Positions 51,027 through 59,222 of a stretch of DNA of 64,000 nucleotides are shown here, one piece after another. This stretch comes from Amycolatopsis acidicola (lineage in GTDB: Bacteria > Actinomycetota > Actinomycetes > Mycobacteriales > Pseudonocardiaceae): positions 62,001 through 126,000 of the forward strand of contig NZ_VMNW02000017.1 in the NCBI RefSeq assembly GCF_007713735.2. The letters are read 5' to 3'. The first letter of the stretch is position 1. Each line of letters starts with the position of its first letter. Under the pieces are notes generated by a model that did no database searches, was not told the DNA's origin, and worked only from the letters and a program-made list of their open reading frames with translations. Both the position numbers and the translations under genes were made by a program.

Positions 51027-51254
51027 ATGGCAACACGCATTGATTTCGAGCCCGGCGACATCTGCTTTTCCTGCCTCGTCCCTCGGGAACAGACCCCCCA
51101 CGACGAAGAATGGTGTTTCGACTTCAAGGACCGGCCGTTGTGCGGGCAATGCGCCCGCGACGAGTGCATAATCCACGAACCGTGGCCGGACACTTTCCCG
51201 CTGCCGGAGCCGATGCCGCGAACGGTGCCGGACCTCGCGTATTTCCTGCCCTGA
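51027..51254 (+). CDS. 75-residue protein with Cys pairs (zinc-ribbon-like)
   Basis: A small acidic protein starting at ATG 51027. CFSC (residues 13-16) and CGQC plus a further Cys (CARDEC region, ~39-46) could bind one zinc. The rest contains several Trp and a Pro-rich end (PLPEPMPRTVPDLAYF). The ORF is open upstream to 50904, but that part has no coding character or SD. No family is recognised. Small Cys-pair proteins of this kind often modulate transcription or translation, but that is only a guess. Confidence 0.65.
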   Translation: MATRIDFEPGDICFSCLVPREQTPHDEEWCFDFKDRPLCGQCARDECIIHEPWPDTFPLPEPMPRTVPDLAYFLP

Positions 51255-51342
51255 CCCCGTCGATTCCCCCCATTCCGGCAACCCGGCGCGGCCGCACGGT
51301 ACCGTGGACGGATTGACGCCCGGAATGGGAGGTGAGGAGCCG

Positions 51343-52200
51343 ATGGGGGACTCCGCCGCGCGCCCGACGATGAGCAGGCGGCGCGAGGTCAGCCACACGA
51401 GTGCCCGTTCGCTGCTGATGACCGTGCTCGGTGAGTACGTGCTGCCGCGCGGGCGCCCGGTCTGGACGTCCACCCTGGTCGACGTGCTGGCTGCCTTCGG
51501 CGTCGAGGAAAAGTCGGCGCGCCAGGCACTCGCGCGCACGGCCGCCGAAGGCTGGCTCGTGTCCGAGCGCGTCGGCAGGCGCGTGCGCTGGTCGCTGACG
51601 CCGCCAGGGCGCAGGCTGCTCACCGAAGGCGCGGAACGGATTTACGGCTTCGGCCGCGACAGCGGAGAGTGGGACGGCAAGTGGCTGATGCTGCTCGTGT
51701 CGGTCCCGGAGACGAAGCGGGACCTGCGGCACAGCCTGCGCACCCGGCTGACCTGGGCCGGGTTCGGCTCGCCCACGCCCGGTGTGTGGATCAGCCCCGA
51801 CGCCTCCCGGCAGGACGAGGCCGGCACGATCGTGCGCGACCTCGGTCTGGACAAGGAGGCGATGTCGTTCGTCGCCGCGTACGGCACCATCGGTGACGAG
51901 GACGCGATGGTCGCGCAGGCCTGGGATCTGAGCGCGCTGGAGGGCCGGTACGAGGGCTTCATCGACGAGTTCACCGGCGTGCATCCGGCCTGTGGTGACG
52001 AAGCGTTGCACGCGCAGGCCAAACTGGTCCACGAATGGCGCCGGTTCCCGTTCCTCGACCCACGCCTGCCGGCCCGGCTGCTGCCCCACAACTGGAGCGG
52101 CGCGCAGGCTGCGGAACTGTTCCACCGCAAGCACGTCGAATGGCGGCCCGCCGCCCAGGAACACTGGGACAAACTGACCGGCAGCGCGGAAGCGGCCTGA
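51343..52200 (+). CDS. PaaX family transcriptional regulator
   Basis: A 285-residue protein with ATG 51343 and GGTGAGGAG upstream. The N-terminal winged helix (SARSLLMTVLGEYVLPRGRPVWTSTLVDVLAAFGVEEKSARQALARTAAEGWL) and the C-terminal PaaX domain (LTWAGFGSPTPGVWISP, FLDPRLPARLLPHNWSG) are both clear. PaaX represses phenylacetyl-CoA catabolism and is released by phenylacetyl-CoA, although actinobacteria carry several paralogues for other targets. No paa genes are in the window. A styrene-type epoxidase cluster lies just downstream, and styrene catabolism ends in phenylacetate in some bacteria, so a link is conceivable. Confidence 0.92.
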   Translation: MGDSAARPTMSRRREVSHTSARSLLMTVLGEYVLPRGRPVWTSTLVDVLAAFGVEEKSARQALARTAAEGWLVSERVGRRVRWSLTPPGRRLLTEGAERIYGFGRDSGEWDGKWLMLLVSVPETKRDLRHSLRTRLTWAGFGSPTPGVWISPDASRQDEAGTIVRDLGLDKEAMSFVAAYGTIGDEDAMVAQAWDLSALEGRYEGFIDEFTGVHPACGDEALHAQAKLVHEWRRFPFLDPRLPARLLPHNWSGAQAAELFHRKHVEWRPAAQEHWDKLTGSAEAA

Positions 52201-52312
52201 GGGCCGTCGATTCGCCCACCTGAGCGAAAAGGGCGAACGCGGCGGCCAGGCACCCAAAGACCCCATTCGGCAACAAACCGGCCGATCCCACTGCACAGTC
52301 CACTGAGGACGG

Positions 52313-53005
52313 TCAGATCTCCCAGACCTCGTCCGGGGGCCGGGTCAGGCGGATGGCCGTCCGGCGGACCGCGTCGGCCACCTTTTCGTCGCTGAGGTCC
52401 CCGGCGACGAAAACCACGGCCACGCAACCGACCGCGCCTCCAGTGAGCCGGACCGGGGCGGCGATCTCGGTGAGCCCGGCGTGCAGTTCGCCCACTGTGC
52501 GGACATAGCCGGTCTGCCGCGCCCAGCCCACTTCGGGCCGTTCGTCCGGGCGCGGTGACGCCGTCGACTGGATCGCCAGGCCGCACGCGCCGCGATCCAT
52601 CGGCGCGCGCGTCCACGGCCGGTACGCCACGTGCGCCCTGTCCCTGTCCGGTTCCACGGTGACGACCGTGACCACCTGCCCGCCGCGGGGAACCGCGAAG
52701 AAAGCCGTTGCGGCAACAGAGTTCGCCAGTTCGCCGAGGACGTCATGCAGGTGCGCCTGCGCGTCACCGAGGATGGTGCGCGTGAGCACGAGCAGGCCGA
52801 GGCCCATGGTGTAGCGGCCTTCGGCAGTACGCCGAACGAGTTCCCGATCTTCCAGTGTCCGCAGGATCCGGTAGACAATCGAGCGATGCAGTCCCGTCGC
52901 GGCCGCGAGGTCCTGACTCGACCGGGCCTGGCCGTCGGCCAGGATGTCCAGCACGTCGAGGGCACGGTCCAGCGTCTGCGCCCGCACGCCAGGCTTCGCT
53001 TCCAC
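52313..53005 (-). CDS. IclR family regulator of the epoxidase cluster
   Basis: A 230-residue protein. GTG 53005 is chosen because GGGGGAGG lies five bases upstream; the ORF extends to 53035. The N-terminal HTH is VLDILADGQARSSQDLAAATGLHRSIVYRILRTLEDREL; the C-terminal effector domain follows with MDRGACGLAIQS and GYVRTVGELHAGLTEIAAPV. It is divergent from the flavin reductase - monooxygenase operon and presumably controls it through the inverted repeats at 53059-53090. The effector may be a styrene- or indole-like compound or its product. Confidence 0.92.
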   Translation of the reverse strand: MEAKPGVRAQTLDRALDVLDILADGQARSSQDLAAATGLHRSIVYRILRTLEDRELVRRTAEGRYTMGLGLLVLTRTILGDAQAHLHDVLGELANSVAATAFFAVPRGGQVVTVVTVEPDRDRAHVAYRPWTRAPMDRGACGLAIQSTASPRPDERPEVGWARQTGYVRTVGELHAGLTEIAAPVRLTGGAVGCVAVVFVAGDLSDEKVADAVRRTAIRLTRPPDEVWEI

Positions 53006-53058
53006 CGATACCTCCCCCACTGTTGCCGGGGTCACTTTAACACGCTATGCTGCTCGGA

Positions 53059-53090
53059 TATCGAGCCGACAATGTCGTCGCTGCTCGATA
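53059..53090. promoter_or_regulatory. Nested inverted repeats, candidate IclR operator
   Basis: An outer TATCGAGC/GCTCGATA pair (8 bp, perfect) encloses CGACA-A-TGTCG (53067-53077). Both lie between the IclR gene and the flavin reductase start at 53125, where an IclR dimer or tetramer would act on both genes. Confidence 0.55.
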
Positions 53091-53124
53091 CCAGAACCAA
53101 TATGGGGAGGGCTTCCGCGCAGAA

Positions 53125-53637
53125 ATGTCGTCGCGAAACCGTCCTCCCGTCGATCCAGGCACCTTCCGCCGCACCGTCGGCCGGTTCGCCAGTGGCGTCA
53201 CAGTGATCACCACGGCCGACGGCGAGCGCGTGCATGGCATGACTGCCAACGGTTTCCTGTCCGTCTCCCTCGACCCTCCGCTCGTACTGGTGTCGCTCGG
53301 CAAGACCTCTCGCACGGCGAAGCTGCTGCGACGCACCCGCCGTTACGGCGTGAGTGTGCTCGCCGACGACCAGCAGCTGCAGTCCCAGCACTTCGCCGGG
53401 CGCCCGGCGCCCGGGCTCGTGCCCGAGTTCGACCACGTCGGCGGAATCGCGTACCTCCGCGGTTCGATCAGCCAGATCGGTTGCGAGGTAACGAAAATCC
53501 ACCGCGCCGGTGATCATCTGCTGTTCGTCGGCAGGGTCACCCACCTCGCCTGCGCCGATCGCGAACCGCTCGTGTTCTTCACCGGCTCCTACCGCGCGCT
53601 CTACGCCGAAACAGCCGGGCAACTGTTCACCTACTGA
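53125..53637 (+). CDS. styB: Flavin reductase component of two-component monooxygenase (StyB-like)
   Basis: A 170-residue flavin-reductase-domain protein: DPGTFRRTVGRFASGVTVITT, GMTANGFLSVSLDPPLVLVSL and the terminal GSYRALYAE are HpaC/StyB-type. It supplies reduced FAD to the oxygenase encoded next. ATG 53125 is preferred over the open frame back to 53047 because the operator-like repeats lie between them. A purine-rich AGAA precedes it. Gene order is reductase first, opposite to the Pseudomonas styAB order. The stop lies 16 bp before the StyA-like start. Confidence 0.87.
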   Translation: MSSRNRPPVDPGTFRRTVGRFASGVTVITTADGERVHGMTANGFLSVSLDPPLVLVSLGKTSRTAKLLRRTRRYGVSVLADDQQLQSQHFAGRPAPGLVPEFDHVGGIAYLRGSISQIGCEVTKIHRAGDHLLFVGRVTHLACADREPLVFFTGSYRALYAETAGQLFTY

Positions 53638-53653
53638 TCCAGAAGGAGCGGCC

Positions 53654-54883
53654 ATGGACGGGATCGGCATCGTCGGGGCTGGCATCGCCGGCCTGCACCT
53701 CGGGCTCCTGCTTCGCCAGCACAACGTCCCGGTCACCATCTACAGCGACCGGACCGCGGAGCAGATGGCGGGCGGCCGGATGCTCAACAGCGTCGCGCAC
53801 CACCACGCGACGGTCGAGCGGGAGCGGGCGCTCGGCGTGGACCACTGGCCGGTCGAGGAGTTCGGCTACTTCGGACACCACCACTACCTCGCCGGCGGGC
53901 CACAACCGTTGGTATTTCCCGGTTTCTTCAAGGCGCCCTCGCGCGCGATCGACTACCGCATCTACCTCCCGACGCTGCTGGAGGACTACCTCGCGCGCGG
54001 CGGCGAGTTCGAGGTGCGCCCGGTACAGGCGGCCGACGTGGTGAAGCTGTCGGAGCGGCACGACCTCGTGGTGATCGCCTCCGGCCGCGGCAACATGAGC
54101 GCGATGTTCCCGCGCAGGGCCGACAAATCCCCGTACGACACCCCGCAACGCAAGCTGTGCGCCGGGCTGTACGAAGGAATCGCCCACTCCGAACCGCGCG
54201 GCGTCACGATGAGCATTTCGCCGGGGCACGGGGAGCTGCTCGAAATCCCGATGTACTCCGCGGCCGGGCACGTCGCCGCGCTGCTGTTCGAGACCGTGCC
54301 GGGCGGAGACCTCGAGGTGCTCGCCGAAACGAGTTACGACGACGACCCCGCCGGGTTCGAGAAACTCGTGCTGGAGAAGACGCGGCAGCACCACCCGTCG
54401 AACTTCGAACGCATCGACACCGGGAACTTCCACCTCACCGGCCCGCTGGATCTGTTGCAGGGCGGGGTTTTGCCGTCGGTGCGCGAGGACTACACGAGGC
54501 TCCCCAACGGCCGCTACGTCGTGGCGGTCGGGGACGCGCACACGGTCGTCGACCCGGTCATCGGCCAGGGCGCGAACTGCGCGTCGTACTCCGCGTGGGA
54601 ACTGGGGCACGCGATACTGGAGGACCCCAACTTCGACGAGCGGTTCTGTCAGAAGGTCGCCGACCGCAGGCGCAACTCCGTGCACGCGACGGCCGACTGG
54701 ACCAATCTGATGATCCGCACGCCACCGCCGCCGCATCTGCTGCAGCTGTTCGTGGCGATGTCGCAGAACCAGGCCGTCGCCGACGAGTTCACCGAAAACT
54801 TCAGCTGGCCGGACAAGCAGTGGGACATTCTCGCGACACCCGAGCGCGTGCGGAAGTTCCTGGCCGGCCACGGAATGAACTAG
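53654..54883 (+). CDS. styA: Styrene monooxygenase-like FAD oxygenase (StyA)
   Basis: A 409-residue flavoprotein very similar along its length to Pseudomonas StyA as I recall it: GIVGAGIAGLHLGLLLRQH, EEFGYFGHHHYLAGGPQP, FKAPSRAIDYRIYLP, VTMSISPGHGELLEIP, LDLLQGGVLP and GDAHTVVDPVIGQGANCASY. It epoxidises styrene or related vinyl arenes, and often oxidises indole to indoxyl, using FADH2 from StyB. ATG 53654 has AGAAGGAG upstream. An epoxide-hydrolase-like gene follows, giving a logical epoxidation-hydrolysis sequence. Confidence 0.92.
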   Translation: MDGIGIVGAGIAGLHLGLLLRQHNVPVTIYSDRTAEQMAGGRMLNSVAHHHATVERERALGVDHWPVEEFGYFGHHHYLAGGPQPLVFPGFFKAPSRAIDYRIYLPTLLEDYLARGGEFEVRPVQAADVVKLSERHDLVVIASGRGNMSAMFPRRADKSPYDTPQRKLCAGLYEGIAHSEPRGVTMSISPGHGELLEIPMYSAAGHVAALLFETVPGGDLEVLAETSYDDDPAGFEKLVLEKTRQHHPSNFERIDTGNFHLTGPLDLLQGGVLPSVREDYTRLPNGRYVVAVGDAHTVVDPVIGQGANCASYSAWELGHAILEDPNFDERFCQKVADRRRNSVHATADWTNLMIRTPPPPHLLQLFVAMSQNQAVADEFTENFSWPDKQWDILATPERVRKFLAGHGMN

Positions 54884-54936
54884 CGCGCCGGCTCGGCTGC
54901 CGCTGCTTGTCGTAGGCACCGGCTAGGGTGCCGGAT

Positions 54937-55767
54937 GTGACCGAGCACCTGAGCATCCCGACCCCTGCCGGCTCCTTCGACGCCATCGCCGCGGGGCCCG
55001 CCGACGGCAGGCCCGTCCTGCTGCTGCACGGCTTTCCGCAGGCCGCGATCGTGTGGGAGGACCAGGTCGCGGTGCTCGGTGACCGCGGTTATCGTGCCGT
55101 GGCCCCGGATCAGCGGGGCTACTCGCCCGGCGTCCGGCCGGAAACGGTCGCCGAGTACGGGATGAGCGAACTGGTCTCCGACGTGCTCGCCATCGCGGAC
55201 GGGTTCGGCTGGAGCCGGTTCGATCTCGTGGGCCACGACTGGGGCGCCGCGGTCGGCTGGTGGACGGCGTGGGAGCACCCGGATCGGGTGCGCACGCTGA
55301 CAGCGGTTTCCACCCCGCACCCCGGCGCGCTCGCGCAGGCGCTGCGCACGGACGAGGATCAGGCGATGCGCTCGCAGTACATGCGGGACTGGCGAGACAG
55401 GAGCACCGAACGCCGCATGCTGGCGAACAACGGCGAAGCGCTGCGCCGCATGTTCGAGTGGAAGGTCTCCACCACACGCGTCGACGAGTACGTCCAGCGC
55501 CTCTCCGAGCCGGGCGCGCTCACGGCCGCGCTGAACTGGTACCGCGCAAGCAGGCCCGCCGCGAAAATCGGCAAGGTGGAGGTGCCGACGCTGTACGTGT
55601 GGAGCACCGAGGACGTCGCGCTCGGCTCCACCGCTGCGCTGGACACGGAGAACTGGGTGAGCGGGCCGTACTGGTTCCAGATGCTGGAGGACGTGTCGCA
55701 CTGGGTGCCCGAGGAGCACCCGGAAATCCTCACCGGGCTGATCCTGGAGCACCTTTCCCGCAGGTAG
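54937..55767 (+). CDS. Alpha/beta hydrolase, epoxide-hydrolase-like
   Basis: A 276-residue hydrolase. The HGFP oxyanion motif (LLLHGFPQAAIVWED), the nucleophile elbow GHDWGAAVGWW (Asp nucleophile, the hallmark of epoxide hydrolases and haloalkane dehalogenases), and the final His in DVSHWVPEEHPE are visible. Such enzymes open epoxides to diols through an Asp ester. GTG 54937 (or GTG 54928) follows TAGGGT, a plausible -10, so a separate leaderless transcript is possible. Position after styBA suggests hydrolysis of the styrene-oxide-type product. Confidence 0.87.
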   Translation: MTEHLSIPTPAGSFDAIAAGPADGRPVLLLHGFPQAAIVWEDQVAVLGDRGYRAVAPDQRGYSPGVRPETVAEYGMSELVSDVLAIADGFGWSRFDLVGHDWGAAVGWWTAWEHPDRVRTLTAVSTPHPGALAQALRTDEDQAMRSQYMRDWRDRSTERRMLANNGEALRRMFEWKVSTTRVDEYVQRLSEPGALTAALNWYRASRPAAKIGKVEVPTLYVWSTEDVALGSTAALDTENWVSGPYWFQMLEDVSHWVPEEHPEILTGLILEHLSRR

Positions 55768-55816
55768 CGGGCCTCGCGGCCCGAAACTGTCGGTGGGTCG
55801 CGCTAGCTTTGCGCGC

Positions 55817-56239
55817 ATGACATACGACTTCCAGGTCACGATCGACTCGGCCGACCCGCACCCGCTCGCCGACTGGTGGGCGGAGGCGATCGGGTGGACG
55901 GTCGAGCCCGCCGATGAGGAGTTCATCCGCCGCATGGTCGCCGAGGGCCGGGCGCGCGAGGAGGACACCACGACTCATCGCGGGCGGCTGGTCTGGAGCG
56001 TCGGCGCGGCCATCAGGCATCCGGAGTCCGGCAGGCGGATTCTCTTCCAGCGGGTGCCCGAGGCGAAAACGGTGAAGAACCGCGTGCATCTCGATGTGCG
56101 CGTGGGGGACGAAAAGCGCGAGGCCGAGGTGGAGCGGCTGGTCGCGGCCGGCGCGAAGGTGCTCTACCGCGGGAGCCAGGGGCCGTTCACCTGGGTCACG
56201 GTCGCCGATCCGGAGGGCAACGAGTTCTGCCTGACCTGA
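55817..56239 (+). CDS. VOC/glyoxalase-superfamily protein
   Basis: A 140-residue protein made of one VOC module pair: FQVTIDSADPHPLADWWAEAIGW, and NRVHLDVRV to FTWVTVADPEGNEFCLT. It resembles the actinobacterial glyoxalase-like domain (PF18029) in which the metal site is usually incomplete. The function is unknown: it could be a small-molecule-binding, resistance or isomerase protein. ATG 55817 is 49 bp after the hydrolase gene. Membership of the epoxidase unit is uncertain. Confidence 0.8.
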   Translation: MTYDFQVTIDSADPHPLADWWAEAIGWTVEPADEEFIRRMVAEGRAREEDTTTHRGRLVWSVGAAIRHPESGRRILFQRVPEAKTVKNRVHLDVRVGDEKREAEVERLVAAGAKVLYRGSQGPFTWVTVADPEGNEFCLT

Positions 56240-56389
56240 ACCAGTTCGAGGGGGAGAGATTTGGTCGTACGCAACGAAAGAGCCTGAGACCGAGCAGGCG
56301 GGACAGCCGACGGGGACGTGTGGGGGTGGAGGTGTGCCGGCCCCACCTCGGCCGCGTCTTCCCGCCGGCCGCGATCGCTGACGCGCACA

Positions 56390-56414
56390 TGTAGATGAAT
56401 CACGTGTAGATGAA
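56390..56414 (+). repeat. Direct repeat TGTAGATGAA, period 15
   Basis: Two exact copies (56390-56399, 56405-56414) in the 202-bp gap downstream of the ThDP-enzyme gene. There is no obvious role. Confidence 0.5.
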
Positions 56415-56441
56415 GGCAGACCAGAGGAAAGGTGGTGGGGC

Positions 56442-58076
56442 TTATCGATGAGCCCGGTACCAGCGTGGTGACGTATTGAGCGGTGGCGTGAGGTTCGCGC
56501 GGACCACCAGCACATTGGGTTCCTCGGCGCGGACGAACTCGCCGAGCCGTCGGCGGAACGCCCGGCCGAAGCCCTTGACCTGGTCGGCGTGCACGCCGAA
56601 GGATCGGGCCAGCCCGACGAAATCCGGCGTGTGCAGGTTGACGCCGCGCTGCGGCAGGCCTTCGCGGTCCTGGTCGTAGCGGAGCATGCCGTAGCCGCCG
56701 TCGTCGACGATGATCACCGTGACGGGTAGCGACTCCTGCGCGAGTGTGGCCAGATCGCCGCAGCCGTAAAGGAAACCGCCGTCCCCGCTGACGCACACCA
56801 CGCGTCCCGCACCGGCCGCGGCCGCGCCCAGCGATGCTGGGAAGCCGAAGCCGAGGGTGCCCCAGCCCATGGGGTACGCGAACCGTCTGGGTGCGCTGAC
56901 CCGGTGATAGCCACCGGCCCAGTACCCGGCGACGCACATGTCCGCCACCACGACCGCGCTCTCGGGCAGGGTTTCCTCTAACGTGCCAAGGAAATCCGCC
57001 GCCTGGGGTTCGTCGGCGCGCATCCGGCGGCGGACCGAATCGTGCAGCCCGCGCAGGCGGCCGGTCAGCTCGTCCAATCCCGGGCGAGGGGTGAGGCCGG
57101 TCAGCAGCTGGCTGACCACGTCACGCGCGTCGCCGACGAGGGTCAGGTCCGGCGGGTAGTTCTTGGCCGCGTCCTGCGGGTCGACGTTGACGGCGATCAG
57201 CTTGGGCGGCTTGGGCATCAGCCAGTTCTGGGTCATCAGCCCGTCGAAGTCGGTGCCGATGCCGAGCACCACGTCGGCCTCGTCCCACAGCGCGCCGACT
57301 TCGGGGTCGTGCACGGGGTTCGGCGCCGCGCACGGATGCGACGGCGGCAGCAGTCCGCGCCCGGCGAAGGTGGTGACCACAGGCGCGGCGAGCCGTTCGG
57401 CCAGTTCGCCGATCACCGGGCCCGCTTCGGCGCGCGCGGCGCCGCCGCCTGCCCAGATCAACGGGCGCGCGGCACCGGAAAGCAGGCGCTGTGCCTCGTC
57501 GAGGTCGGTCAGGTTGATCGCGGCGAACCGTTCCGTCGAGTCCGGCGCGGACAGCCGGGTGGTGTGCTCGCGGAGGAAATCCGTGGGGACGCCGACGTAC
57601 ACCGGCCCGCTCTGCGGTTGCACGGCGAGGCGCGCCGCCCTGGCCACGGCCGGCGCGATGTCCTCCGCCACCTCGACCGTCGTCGCGGATTTGGTGACAG
57701 GCGCGAACATCGCGGCCTGGTCGCTGGTCTCGTGCAGCACCCCGCGCACCACACCGGGGCGGCGGAGCTTGGCCGGGATGTCGGTGGCGAGCACCAGCAC
57801 CGGCGAGGCCGAAGCCATGGCCTCTCCCACGGCACCGAGCGTGTTCGCCGCGCCGGGCCCGGTGGTGACCAGCGCGACGCCGAGTTTGCCGGTGGCCCTG
57901 GCGTAGCCGTCCGCCGCGTACCCGGCCGTCTGCTCGTGCCGGACGCCGATGAGCCGGATGCCGCTTTCCGCCAGTGCTTCCCAGATCGGCAGGTTGTGCA
58001 CCCCTGGCAGCCCGAAGGCCACCTCGGCCCCGAGCTCGGTCAGCGTGTCGACTAGATGCTGGGCCCCGGTCTTCAT
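56442..58076 (-). CDS. Thiamine-diphosphate-dependent enzyme, acetolactate synthase-like
   Basis: A 544-residue three-domain ThDP enzyme. The activating Glu is in GVRHEQTAGYAADGYAR; PGAANTLGAVGEAMASASPVLVLATD is the FAD/PP boundary; the ThDP-Mg motif is GDGGFLYG with the second part VDDGGYGML. The residue that is normally Asn in GDG-x(24-28)-N appears as Asp. No regulatory subunit (IlvN) is adjacent, which argues against biosynthetic acetolactate synthase and for a catabolic carboligase or decarboxylase such as a benzaldehyde lyase-, glyoxylate carboligase- or MdlC-like enzyme. The start is ATG 58076 (GTG 58079 is possible). Confidence 0.87.
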   Translation of the reverse strand: MKTGAQHLVDTLTELGAEVAFGLPGVHNLPIWEALAESGIRLIGVRHEQTAGYAADGYARATGKLGVALVTTGPGAANTLGAVGEAMASASPVLVLATDIPAKLRRPGVVRGVLHETSDQAAMFAPVTKSATTVEVAEDIAPAVARAARLAVQPQSGPVYVGVPTDFLREHTTRLSAPDSTERFAAINLTDLDEAQRLLSGAARPLIWAGGGAARAEAGPVIGELAERLAAPVVTTFAGRGLLPPSHPCAAPNPVHDPEVGALWDEADVVLGIGTDFDGLMTQNWLMPKPPKLIAVNVDPQDAAKNYPPDLTLVGDARDVVSQLLTGLTPRPGLDELTGRLRGLHDSVRRRMRADEPQAADFLGTLEETLPESAVVVADMCVAGYWAGGYHRVSAPRRFAYPMGWGTLGFGFPASLGAAAAGAGRVVCVSGDGGFLYGCGDLATLAQESLPVTVIIVDDGGYGMLRYDQDREGLPQRGVNLHTPDFVGLARSFGVHADQVKGFGRAFRRRLGEFVRAEEPNVLVVRANLTPPLNTSPRWYRAHR

Positions 58077-58131
58077 CACCCGCCCAGGTTAGGCCCACAC
58101 CCAGCGTGCGCGGTCTCGGTGTGCCCTCCAC

Positions 58132-59133
58132 CTACCACTGCGCGGGCAACCGCTCCTCCGCCGGAGGCGGGCCGGGCGGGGTGCCGTCGCCGAAGGGGCG
58201 GCCGCCCAGTTCCTCCCTGCCGTGCGGGGTGGCCCAGCCGGAAAGGTCCGGACCTCGGGGCACGATCCGCGTCGGGTTGATCTGCTCGTGCACCTGGTAG
58301 TAGTGCCGCTTGATGTGGTCGAAGTCCACGGTGTCGCCGAAACCGGGCGTCTGGAACAGATCCCGCGCGTACGCCCACAGCACCGGCAGGTCGCTCAGCT
58401 TCTGCCGGTTGCACTTGAAGTGCCCGTGGTACACCGCGTCGAACCGGACAAGGGTGGTGAACAACCGGACGTCCGCTTCGGTGATCGTGTCCCCGACGAG
58501 AAAGCGTTGTCCCGCAAGACGCTCGGACAACTGGTCCAAACGAGCGAACAACCGGGCGTACGCGTCGTCGTACGCGGACTGCTTGGTCGCGAAACCCGCT
58601 TCGTAGACCGCCGCGTTCACGTCCTTGTACACGGCGCGATTCACCTCGTCGATCTCGTCCCGCAGCTTCTCCGGATACAACTCCGGCGCGCCTTCGCGGT
58701 GGTACGCCGTCCACTCCGTGGACAGGTCGAGGGTGATCTGCGGGTAGTCGTTGGTCACCAGCTTCCCGCTCGGGATGTCAACCACCGCCGGCACACTGAT
58801 TCCGCCTTCGTATCCTGGCTCGGCCGCCTGGTACGCCTCGTAGAGAAAACCGATGCCCAGCACCGGATCCTTCCCGCCGGGGTCGAGCGTGAACCGCCAG
58901 CTGCGCTCGTCCTGGATCGGGTCCGCGACAGCCACCGACAACACCTGCTCCAAGCCGAGCAACCGGCGTACGATCAGACCACGGCTGGCCCACGGGCAGG
59001 CCCGGCTCACCACGAGCCGGTAGCGGCCCGCCTCGACCGGCCAGCCTTCGCGGCCGTCGGCCGTGATCCGCGCGGCGAAATGATTGGGGGCGCGCTCGAA
59101 TTTCCCGGTTTCCGGATCCGTCGGGATGGTCAT
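58132..59133 (-). CDS. GST-family reductase, glutathionyl-hydroquinone reductase (ECM4)-like
   Basis: A 333-residue protein of the Xi-class GST/ECM4 family, with the catalytic Cys in RACPWASRG, SVPAVVD and a C-terminal helical domain (FLVGDTITEADVRLFTTLVRFD, GFGDTVDFDHIKRHYY). Family members remove thiol adducts from quinones. Because this organism probably makes mycothiol rather than glutathione, the co-substrate may be mycothiol; that is inference. ATG 59133. It is divergent from the WS/DGAT gene. A Pro-rich C-terminal extension ends the protein. Confidence 0.88.
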   Translation of the reverse strand: MTIPTDPETGKFERAPNHFAARITADGREGWPVEAGRYRLVVSRACPWASRGLIVRRLLGLEQVLSVAVADPIQDERSWRFTLDPGGKDPVLGIGFLYEAYQAAEPGYEGGISVPAVVDIPSGKLVTNDYPQITLDLSTEWTAYHREGAPELYPEKLRDEIDEVNRAVYKDVNAAVYEAGFATKQSAYDDAYARLFARLDQLSERLAGQRFLVGDTITEADVRLFTTLVRFDAVYHGHFKCNRQKLSDLPVLWAYARDLFQTPGFGDTVDFDHIKRHYYQVHEQINPTRIVPRGPDLSGWATPHGREELGGRPFGDGTPPGPPPAEERLPAQW

Positions 59134-59222
59134 CCCACCAGGGTAGGACCGGGCGCTCCACCTAGCATGACCCGAAATCCCCGCACGGGCGCAGGACGCT
59201 CCGGTACGAGAGGTGGTCACCG

